Source: Opitutaceae bacterium (GTDB lineage: Bacteria; Verrucomicrobiota; Verrucomicrobiia; Opitutales; Opitutaceae). Taken from it: a stretch of DNA of 34,476 nt. Under the pieces are notes generated by a model. That model searched no databases. It saw only the letters and a program-made list of their open reading frames with translations, and had not been told where the DNA came from. This document shows, piece after piece, positions 1-8,800 of this stretch (positions are counted from its first letter, which is position 1; each line of letters starts with the position of its first letter). The DNA lies in NCBI GenBank assembly GCA_025457685.1, contig JALOTV010000002.1, forward strand, positions 1 through 34,476. Reading direction: 5' to 3'. The translations under genes were made by a program, and so were the position numbers.

Positions 1-3000
1 GCGTCGAATTCATCGTATTCCCCGGCCAACGACCACTTGTCGTTCAACTTGAATTCAAAACCGTAGGTCTCCCGACCCTGGCGCGACACGCGTTCGCCCG
101 AGCTCAGGGTCAAGCGCTCCTCGTCGGAACCGGCCACGCCGAAGGTGCGCAACAAATCCCTGCTCATGTAGGCGCCGACCGCCGCGAGTCGCTGCGACGA
201 GGAGGCGGCCCCCTGCCCTTCGTTTGGCGACGTGCCCGCCGTGATCATCAGGAGCAGACGCTCGGTCTCCAGCGGCGGACTGGAGAACAACTGCATCTGC
301 GGCGAGTCGGCCGTGCCGCCCAGCTCCAGTTTCAAGTCGTAACCCAGCCTGCGGCCGGCCGCGCGAATTTCGAGCAGCGGTGTGTAAGGATCAGATGCCG
401 GCAAACGCACCGCGCCCGACTGGACGGTGAAATTCGCGAAGGGAAACAAGATCGTCCCCCGCTCCACCCAGGCTTCGCCGATGGCGCGGGGCTCGCGCAG
501 TGTGCCGCCCAAATCAAACCGGGCCGACGCCTCGCCGGCAAAAACGGGCGTGCGCAGGCGCAGGAAGCGTTCGCCCTGCACCCGCAGGGCCAGCTCCCAA
601 TCCGCCAGCGGCGGCGTATCCACGGAAAAATACGGCGGACGCGCCGCCTGCGAGGATGCGCCGCCTCCCTTGCCCCCGCCCGAGATCATCGGGCGGATAT
701 CGGCGAGGAACAGGCTGTCCACGAGGCGAACTTCGCCGCTCAGCCTGGTGCGTTCCGCCGCGGTTTTGACCGCCAGATCGAGGTCTGCGCGCAACACCAG
801 CCCCGGACGCCGCACCAAGGGAAACCGCGACGCCTTCACCCGCAGATCCAGGGCGGGCATTTCGCCGGGGCGGCGCATGGCCTTGCCCGTGATCTCAAAA
901 GGCTGCCCGCCCGCCGTCGCCCGCATGCGGGCGATTTCCACCTCACGCCCCGCAAGCGCCAGCTCCACGTCGATGCCTTGCAGCACGCCGAAGCTGCCCA
1001 GCGGCCTCGTCGCCCCGTTGGTAAGACGCAGGCTGCCGTCCAGATTGGCTCCGGGGCTCAGGCGGAGCTCCGCCGCCATCGTGCCCATCGGCGCGAGCAG
1101 GGCGGGCACATATCGAGACAAGGCCGCCACCGGTGCCTCGGGCAGACTGAAACGCGCCTCCGCATGATCGCGCAGCCAGACAAAGGGACGCTCGCGCAAG
1201 CGCGCCCAGTCGCCGCTCGCCAAGACCAAGCGACCTTCCGCGTCCAAGCGCTGGCCGTCCACTTTGGCGGACAGCCGAGACACACGAATCGCGGAGGGCG
1301 ATACCTCGGCCTTGGCCTGCAACTCCGACAGCTCCAGCCCGCCGTCCGGCAGCCCCTCGCCGCGTAGCCCGGCCCTCGCCACGTCGAGCGCCACGCGGCC
1401 TTCGGGAGCGAGCGCCGGACCGGCCACCTGAAGCTCAAGGCTCGGACGCTCCAACTCCATGCCAAAGCGACGGGCCAGATCGCGCCAAAGCTCGGCCTCC
1501 GGACGCGAGACGAGGCGCAAGGACCACTCGCCTTTCTCGACCGCCACCACCTCGTTGCCCTCCGCGATGCGCAGTCGCCAGGGAACCACGCCCGCGCCCT
1601 CACCCATGACCTGCGTGCCGCGCCCGAGCTCCAGCCGCGCCAGGTTAAGACCCTCGCGCCCCGCCTCGCCTTTCGCGCGCAACCAGCCGGTGTCCGCCCA
1701 ATCGACCTCCAGCTCGCCGGCGCCGGCCAAAAAACCCTCGCCGTCAACACGCCCGCCCAGCGCGAGCCGCCGGACGGAGACCCGCGGCAGGGCGGGGCCG
1801 GAACGCCAGGCGTCAAGCCAGGTCGTATCCACGTTTTCCATACGCAGGGTCGCGTCGGCGCCTTCGCGCCAGAGCAGCTCCATCCGCGCATCCCCCCGCC
1901 ACGCCAGATCGACGACGCGGGCGCCAGGCGTCCAGGCGATGCCGCCCGGTTGCACGAGTTCGAGGCGTGCGCCATCCGCGCGCACGAAGTCGACCGTCGT
2001 GAGCTTGAGTTCGGAGCGGCCCCGCTCCCAGCTCCCCGCCGCCACGGCCCTCGCCGTCCCATGCTCGACCTCGATTCGGGCGCGGACGGACAGAGCGGAC
2101 AACTCGCCATCCACCTCACCCGCGAGCACGGCGCGGTCCAGCCGCCAGCCGGATGGCAACCAAGGCTCCAGCGTAGCGCCGGCGGCCTCGACGCGAAACA
2201 CGCCTTCGCCGATCCGCCGCTCGGCATGGTAATAGCGACCGGTCGCGCTCAAGCGCTCGCCGCCGTCCGCCCGGGCCTCCACGGCGACGAGGCGCGTCTC
2301 CGCAGAGGTCGTCCGCCCCTCCAGGCTACCCTCCACCCCGGCGAAATTTTCCCACTCCGCATTCTCCAAGCGGGCGCGCCAGACCACCTCGCCATCCGTG
2401 CCGCCGCTCCAGACCGCGTCGCCGGAGGCGCGGCCTTTGATTTCTCCGCCGGTCATTGCGGCCAAATCCGCCGCCCAATCAAAGGTGGCGTCCTGCTCGA
2501 CCGCCCAACCCGTTCCCTGCCGCCACTCCAGTGGCGAGCCGAGGCGCGCCTTCAACCACGGAGCCTCGATGTTCAAGGTCTGCAAACGCACTCCCAGCGG
2601 GCCCGCCTTGCCCTCCGCGTCAAGGGTGACCGGCGGATACCCCGCCGCGCGCGGCGCGGCCTGCGCGTTGATCTTCACCGCCACGCCGGATGACTCCCGC
2701 GCGATGGCGAAACCGCCCCGAAGCGCCTCGTATTCGCGGCCGAGGCCCAGAAGCTCGGCGGGCACGCGCCAATCCGCGCCGTTGATTCCCAAGGTGTCCG
2801 GCAACCACTCGCCGACAGCGAACTCCGCCTCACCGCGCGCCGCGTTGCCCGCCCAGAAAAAATCTCCGTTCACACGCGAGCGACCATCAAGCCGGAGCGT
2901 CAGTTCGACGTCCCGCCGGGGCATGCGCAGCCAGACATGGCCGCCGACCAGATCGAGTTCGACGCTCGCCTCCTCGCCTCGCCAAGCGATCACTGCGCCG

Positions 3001-3524
3001 AGGTCGGAGCCGCGCAGTTTGAGCGAGCGCACCTCGATCACCTCGCCGGCCACGCGCACCACGCCTCCATCGAGCGCGATATTTCCCGCCCAGCGGCGCA
3101 GGTGCATGCCCGTCGCGCCGAGCACATCCATCAGCTCCGGCCAGCCAAATGCGGCGGCATCCGCCGGCGTAGCGCCCGCGGCGGGCTCGGCGGCCTCGGT
3201 GATGACCAGCTCCCAACCGGACGCGGATGCATCGGCCCGCCCGCCCTTGAGCAACAAACGCGTGGGCGCTTCGAGCTCCAGCCGGTCGGCGGTGAATCGC
3301 ACGTCTCCCGAGCTCCACTCCACCCCGCTCCACGCGACGCTCCGGCCCCAGCGAGTATCTCGCGCATCGGCTTGGATACCCGCCAGCCGTCCGGCCCCGG
3401 CCGGCAGCCACCAGTCGAGCGTCGCCACCGCGAGGGCCAGCACGACGACCGTCCCCAGAGCCACCGCGACGAGGCGGCGACGCCAGACCCGCCGGGCGGG
3501 AGCTTGGGGATTCGCTTCGGGCAT
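1..3524 (-). CDS. tamB: TamB-like translocation/assembly module (DUF490, AsmA-like superfamily), truncated at the left window edge
   Basis: Manual translation of the minus strand from ATG at 3524 (MPEANPQAPARRVWRRRLVAVALGTVVVLALAVATLDWWLP...) stays open to position 1; N-terminal TM anchor, long beta-rich body, C-terminal ...LGGTLREPRAIGEAWVERGTILFPFANFTVQSGAVRLPASDPYTPLLEIRAAGRRLGYDLKLELGGTADSPQMQLFSSPPL...FEFKLNDKWSLAGEYDEFDA typical of TamB/DUF490. Not in the supplied ORF track because it runs off the edge. Confidence 0.85.
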   Translation of the reverse strand, partial: MPEANPQAPARRVWRRRLVAVALGTVVVLALAVATLDWWLPAGAGRLAGIQADARDTRWGRSVAWSGVEWSSGDVRFTADRLELEAPTRLLLKGGRADASASGWELVITEAAEPAAGATPADAAAFGWPELMDVLGATGMHLRRWAGNIALDGGVVRVAGEVIEVRSLKLRGSDLGAVIAWRGEEASVELDLVGGHVWLRMPRRDVELTLRLDGRSRVNGDFFWAGNAARGEAEFAVGEWLPDTLGINGADWRVPAELLGLGREYEALRGGFAIARESSGVAVKINAQAAPRAAGYPPVTLDAEGKAGPLGVRLQTLNIEAPWLKARLGSPLEWRQGTGWAVEQDATFDWAADLAAMTGGEIKGRASGDAVWSGGTDGEVVWRARLENAEWENFAGVEGSLEGRTTSAETRLVAVEARADGGERLSATGRYYHAERRIGEGVFRVEAAGATLEPWLPSGWRLDRAVLAGEVDGELSALSVRARIEVEHGTARAVAAGSWERGRSELKLTTVDFVRADGARLELVQPGGIAWTPGARVVDLAWRGDARMELLWREGADATLRMENVDTTWLDAWRSGPALPRVSVRRLALGGRVDGEGFLAGAGELEVDWADTGWLRAKGEAGREGLNLARLELGRGTQVMGEGAGVVPWRLRIAEGNEVVAVEKGEWSLRLVSRPEAELWRDLARRFGMELERPSLELQVAGPALAPEGRVALDVARAGLRGEGLPDGGLELSELQAKAEVSPSAIRVSRLSAKVDGQRLDAEGRLVLASGDWARLRERPFVWLRDHAEARFSLPEAPVAALSRYVPALLAPMGTMAAELRLSPGANLDGSLRLTNGATRPLGSFGVLQGIDVELALAGREVEIARMRATAGGQPFEITGKAMRRPGEMPALDLRVKASRFPLVRRPGLVLRADLDLAVKTAAERTRLSGEVRLVDSLFLADIRPMISGGGKGGGASSQAARPPYFSVDTPPLADWELALRVQGERFLRLRTPVFAGEASARFDLGGTLREPRAIGEAWVERGTILFPFANFTVQSGAVRLPASDPYTPLLEIRAAGRRLGYDLKLELGGTADSPQMQLFSSPPLETERLLLMITAGTSPNEGQGAASSSQRLAAVGAYMSRDLLRTFGVAGSDEERLTLSSGERVSRQGRETYGFEFKLNDKWSLAGEYDEFD

Positions 3525-3549
3525 GGCCGTGGCGGGCAGGAGGAGCGAC

Positions 3550-5652
3550 TCAGCCGGCGAGGCCGCACCGCTCCAACAACGCGCGCGGATCGGCGTCGCG
3601 GCCCATGAAACGGCGGAAGAGCACGGCGGCGTCCTCGCTGTTGCCCCGGCTTAGGATGTGTTCGACGAACTCCGCCCCGACCGCGCGGGAAAACACGCCC
3701 GCCTGTTTCCAGCGGGTGAAGGCGTCGGCCTCGAGCACCTCGGCCCACTTGTAGGAATAGTAGCCCGCGGCGTAGCCCACCGGATCGGAGAACAGGTGGC
3801 CGAAGCGGCGCACGATGGTGCGGGCCGGCGGCTCGGTCGGGATCATGGTGTCGGCGACGAGGGCCCGGGTCTTGGCCTCCAGATCGCCATCGACAAACTC
3901 GCCGGCGCGGACGTGCAGCAGGAGGTCCATCTTGGCGAACTGCACCTGGCGCATCGCGGCGGTGGCAGAGCGGAAATTTCGCGCGCCGATCATCTTGTTG
4001 AAAAGCTCCCCCGGGATGGGCGTATTCGTTTTGTAGTGACGGGCGAAGAGGTCGAGCGACTCGCGCTCCCAGCACCAGTTCTCCATGATCTGGGAGGGCA
4101 GCTCCACGAAGTCCCAGGCCACGTTCACGCCGTTGAGCGATTTCACCGGCACCTCGCCGAGCAGGTGGTGCAACAGGTGGCCGAACTCGTGGAAGATGGT
4201 CTCGACCTCGCGGTGGGTGAGCAGCGCGGGATTCTCCGGCGAGGGCGGGGTCATGTTGCCGCAGATGTAGCCGAGGTGCGGACCGCGCGGCGCGCCGGGC
4301 GCGGAGGCGGGCTCGCCGGTCACGAGGTAGCCCATCCAGGCGCCGCCGCGCTTCGACTCGCGCGGGTGCCAGTCGGCGTAGAACGAGCCCAGGTGGCGAC
4401 CGCTCGCGGCCTCGAAGAGATCGTAGAATTTCACGTCCTCGTGCCACACCTCCTCGCGACCGACCGCGCGCTCCGCGATGCGCAGGCCAAAGACCCGCGT
4501 GGCCAGCTCGAAGAGCCCGGCCTGCACGCGTCCGACCTCGAAGTAGGGCCGCAGCTCCTCCTCGTCGAAGGCGTGGCGGGCCTGGCGAAGTTTCTCCGCC
4601 CAGTAGCCGACCTCCCAGGCCTTCAGACGACCGGAGGCCTGGCCGGTGCGCTGCGCTTTGAACTCCTCCAGCTCGGCGCACTCCTTCGCAAAGGCGGCGC
4701 GGCAGCGGGTCTCGAAATCGAGCACAAACTCGAGGGCTCGGGCGCCGTTGCGCGCCATGCGGCGGGTAAGCACGAGATCGGCGAAGTTGGCCTTGCCGAG
4801 GATGGCCGCTTTTTCCGCGCGGAGGGCGAGGATCTTTTGCACGAGGGGACCGTTGTCCCACTTGCCGCCCTCGGCCTCGCCGCCGACTTGCACGGCCGCC
4901 TGCCAGAGTTCGCGGCGCAGCGACTCGTCCTCGGCATAAAGCATGACCGGCTCCTGCGAGGGGCCATGGAGAGTGAAGCGCCAGACGGGTTTCTCGTCGG
5001 AGCCGAGGCCCTTTTTGCGGGCGGAGTCGCGCGCGGCGGCAATGGCGTGCGCGGGCAGGCCACGCAGGCGGGCCTCGTCCTCTACGAGCAGTTGCCACGC
5101 GTTGGTCGAATCGAGGGTGTTTTCCGAATACTTCTGGGTGAGCTGGGCGAGCTCGCCTTCGAGCGCCTCGAGGCGGGCGCGTTGCTCGGCGGGCAGGTCG
5201 GCGCCGGCCTCGGTGAAGCTCGCCACCGTCTCGTCGCGGAGGCGGGCCCACACGCCGGTCACGGCGCGGCCGGACTCGGAGGCCGCGCCGGCCTTCAGGC
5301 GCGCCCAGAGCGCGGGGTTGAGCGGGATCTTGGCGTAAAAGGCCGACACCGCCGGCAGCACCGCGTTGTGCGCCTCGCGCAGGGCCGTACCGTCGGCGAC
5401 GGCCTGCAGGTGGGTGACCTTGCCCCAGGCGTAGCCGAGGCGCTCGGTCGCACGTTCGAGGGCGAGGAAGGTGTTCTCAAAGGTCGCCGGGCTGGGATCG
5501 CCCGCCACCGCGTCGATCGCCGCCTGGGCCTCCGCGATGGCCGACTCGATGGCCGAGACCACGCGGTCCGGGGTGTGATCCGCCCAGCGGATGAGAAACG
5601 TGTGATCGAGAAAGGGATTCGAGGCGATGGCGGAAGAGTGGGCGGCGACCAT
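3550..5652 (-). CDS. M3 family metallopeptidase (oligopeptidase A / peptidyl-dipeptidase type)
   Basis: 700 aa; zinc motif HEFGH in REVETIFHEFGHLLHHLLGEVPVKSLNGVNVAWDFVELPSQIMENWCWE; GYICGNMTPPS; full-length M3 architecture. Confidence 0.95.
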   Translation of the reverse strand: MVAAHSSAIASNPFLDHTFLIRWADHTPDRVVSAIESAIAEAQAAIDAVAGDPSPATFENTFLALERATERLGYAWGKVTHLQAVADGTALREAHNAVLPAVSAFYAKIPLNPALWARLKAGAASESGRAVTGVWARLRDETVASFTEAGADLPAEQRARLEALEGELAQLTQKYSENTLDSTNAWQLLVEDEARLRGLPAHAIAAARDSARKKGLGSDEKPVWRFTLHGPSQEPVMLYAEDESLRRELWQAAVQVGGEAEGGKWDNGPLVQKILALRAEKAAILGKANFADLVLTRRMARNGARALEFVLDFETRCRAAFAKECAELEEFKAQRTGQASGRLKAWEVGYWAEKLRQARHAFDEEELRPYFEVGRVQAGLFELATRVFGLRIAERAVGREEVWHEDVKFYDLFEAASGRHLGSFYADWHPRESKRGGAWMGYLVTGEPASAPGAPRGPHLGYICGNMTPPSPENPALLTHREVETIFHEFGHLLHHLLGEVPVKSLNGVNVAWDFVELPSQIMENWCWERESLDLFARHYKTNTPIPGELFNKMIGARNFRSATAAMRQVQFAKMDLLLHVRAGEFVDGDLEAKTRALVADTMIPTEPPARTIVRRFGHLFSDPVGYAAGYYSYKWAEVLEADAFTRWKQAGVFSRAVGAEFVEHILSRGNSEDAAVLFRRFMGRDADPRALLERCGLAG

Positions 5653-5739
5653 GGGTGAAAATTAAAGAAACCAAGGTTTCCCGCCCGCCTCGCGCCCGCA
5701 AGCGCGGAGCACGGGTTTGACGATGTCGCCCGGCGCGGA

Positions 5740-5775
5740 AACGCAAAGCCCCCGGACCCTTGCGGGACCGGGGGC
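5740..5775 (-). terminator. Rho-independent terminator downstream of the PATR-repeat gene
   Basis: GCCCCCGG-a-CCC-ttgc-GGG-a-CCGGGGGC (5748-5775); on the minus strand the hairpin is followed by TTTGCGTTT; lies about 70 bp after the stop of the upstream minus-strand CDS. Confidence 0.8.
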
Positions 5776-5843
5776 GATTCAGCGGAGGTAGAGGGGAGCG
5801 ACCTCCGGGGAGGGATGTCCACGCCGCTCGCGCGGCGCGGAGC

Positions 5844-8800
5844 TTAGTTATTGGCGTAGCCGACCTGGAGGCGCAGGAAGCGACGCGAGCTGGCCGCGAT
5901 GGTCTGGGTGTCGTTGACCGTCACGGGACCGGCGACATTCGCACTGCCGGTGGAGGTGGCGACCGTGCTCCACACGGGCGTGCCGGAGAGAGCGTTCGCA
6001 CCCTGCACGGTGTAAACCAGCGCCGGATCGGCGATGCGGGTGTAGGTCACGGCGAGGGACAGACCGTCGTTGGTCCGACCGAGCGCGAGCACCGGAGTGG
6101 CGTCGGCGAGGTTGGGGTTACGATTGCTCGCATATTCGAGCAGGTTCGGGATGCCGTCGGCATCGGGGTCGGCGTTGTCGGCGCCGTTGCCGGTGTTTTC
6201 CGACGAACCGAAGTTGGTCACGCGCCAGCTCTGGAGGGCGGACAGCACCACCGCGGTGGGCGTGGCGGAAACCTCGGTGGAGTTGGCGCTGAGGCCGACC
6301 TCGTTCTGCGCCTGGATGACGTAGTAGTAGGTGGTGCCGTTCAGCGTGGTATCGTCCACGTAGTTGGTGGTCACCACCGCGCTGGTGAGCGTGGTGTAGG
6401 GACCGCCGGCGGTGGTGGCGCGCTTGACGAGGTAGTTGTCCGCATCGGCGACGGCGTTCCACGCGAGGCTGACGGAGCCGTTGCCGGCCACGGCACCGAC
6501 GCCGCCGGGCGTGGCAGGCAGACCGACCACCTGAGCGCCGTTGATCACGGAAAGCACGCCGGTCGATTCGTCGAAGGAGAGGTTGGCTCCATCCACGGTG
6601 CCCGTCCAGACCGAGCCCTCGCGGGTGAAGACGACCGGAGCGCCCGTGACCGCGCTGGTCGCGCTGACGGAGGCAAAGGTGCCGTTCTTCGCGCCGGTAA
6701 GCTGGAAGAGGCTGTAGGAGCCGTTATAGATTGTGCCGAGGTAATTGATCCGCAGCGCACCGCCGAAGGTCACGCCGCCCGGAGCGGCCGAAGTCACCCC
6801 GGTGAAGGTGGTGCCCGAGAAGTCGAACTGCGTGGTGGCGTTGGCGCCAAAGCTGAGGGTGGAGGCGGAGCCTAGGCTGAGACGTCCGCCGAGCGTGCCG
6901 GTGGCATCGGGACGGAGGTTGCCATTGACGATGACCGGACCGGCGAGCGTGCCGTTGCCGGCTAGGGTGCCGGCGACGAACGTGGTGGTGTTATAACCCA
7001 CCGTGGTCGTGGTGCCTCCGAGAGAGCCCAGGACGCGTAGGGTGCCGGTGTTGATCAACGTGGCGCCAGTGTAGGCGTGCGCGTTGGTCAGGGTAAAGGT
7101 GCCGGTGCCGTTTTTGGTGAGAGCGGCGCGACGGCCGACCGCGACGTTGGAATCGACGATCAGACCGGCGAAAGTGGAGTCCTCATTTTTCCCGCCGACG
7201 GCGAAGATGGTGGTGTTGGTGTCCGCGCCACCGGAGCCGGAGAGGGTGCCGGTGCCGGTGAGTTTGCCCAGGTTGACCGTGCCGTTGTTGCGGCCGCTGA
7301 TCGTGCCCGCGAGCTCGAAGCTGGTGGAGATGCCGCCATTGTTGAGGTTGCTGTTCGAGAATCGCAGGGTCGCGCCTTGCGGGATCTCCACCGTGCCCTG
7401 CATGCCGGCGAGCTGCTGGGTGGCGGCGGCGCCGAAGTTCACCTGGGTGGTGCCGCCGATGATGAGGCGGGTATTGGCGGCGCCGGTCACGTTGGAGCCG
7501 CTGTAGGCGCCGGTGATGTTGCCGCCGATCATGGTCACGGTGGCACCGTCGGCGATGTTCACCGGGTTGCCCGAGAAGGTAGTGGCGTTGGTCGCGACGT
7601 TGAGCGTCGTGCCATTGGCCATGGCGATGGGACCACTGCCGCCAGCGCTGGAGTTGGCGAGCGCGAGCGTGCCGGCATTGAGCGCGATACCGGCGGTGCG
7701 GGTGCTGGCATTCGTGAGCACGAGGGTGCCCGCGCCGGATTTGGTCAACACACCCGCGCCGGCTAGTCCCGGAGTGAGGGTGAGGGTGGTGTCGGCCGCG
7801 GTCTCGATACCGCCGCCCGAGGCGCCGACCGTGATGGTGCGGTCGGTGGTGAAGCTGGCGGTGGTGGACAAGGTGCCACCGTCGAGCGTCACCCCAACGC
7901 CGGCGGCGTTGAGGCCGAGGTTGGACGCGATGCGCAGCGAACCGCCGGTGATCTGGGTGGTGCCCGCGTAAGTGTTGCCATCGGCGAGCGTGAGCACGCC
8001 CGCGCCGGCCTTGGTGAAAGAGCCGCCGCCGGAGTTGCCGAAAGGCTGGGCGAAGACGACCGAGTTACCGTTGGTGTCGATCGTGCCGCCGTTGATGCCG
8101 ATCTCCAGCGCGCGACCTGAAAGGTCGGCGGTGTTGCCCGCGCCGTAGCGCAGCGTGCCGTTGTTGAGCGTGATCGCGCCGTTGCCCAGGCTGGAGAGCT
8201 GGCCAAACTCAAGCACGCCGCCGGCCACCAAGGTGGTGCCGACGATCTGGTTGTTTCCGGAAACAGCGAGGGTGCCCGGCCCGGACTTGGTCAGGTCGCC
8301 CGCGCCGATGACCTCGCCGGTGATGGTGAGGGAAGTGTTGGCAAGACCGCTGACCGAGAGATCGGAGGTGAGCGAGACGGGCGCGCTGATGACATGGTTA
8401 CCGCTGTCGATCGCGACGGACGCGACGTCGTCCCCATTGGAGAAGACCAGCACTCCGTTGGTGCCAGCGGCCAAGGTGTAGGGGTTGGCACTGTCGAACG
8501 ACAGGCCGGCGAGCGTGCGCGTGCCGTCCAGGGTCACGGTGGCCGGACCGGCCAGCGAGGTGGTGAAGTTGGCGGTGGCCCCCGCGCCGGTAGGCACGCC
8601 GCCACTCCAGTTGCCAGCCTGGGCGAAACTGCCCGAACCGTTCAGGGTCCACTGCGTGATCAAGCCGAGCTCGGCGATGTTGAGCGTGACGAAGCCGCCG
8701 GAGGCGCCAAATGCGTAGCTGTAGCCCGGGCGGGGATTGAGCACGGAGAGCGCGGATGCGCCGGCGCCTTGGAGGGCACCGCTGTATTGGAATATTTGAT

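Noticed and set aside
1058-2227. 389-aa minus-strand ORF
   Set aside because: Out-of-frame shadow of the TamB-like gene, which reads continuously in another frame.
3131-5251. 706-aa minus-strand ORF
   Set aside because: Arg/Pro/Gly-rich alternate frame overlapping the M3 peptidase and TamB-like genes; shadow ORF.
3658-5658. 666-aa plus-strand ORF
   Set aside because: Antisense to a convincing M3 peptidase; low-complexity composition typical of a GC-rich shadow ORF, no recognisable domain.
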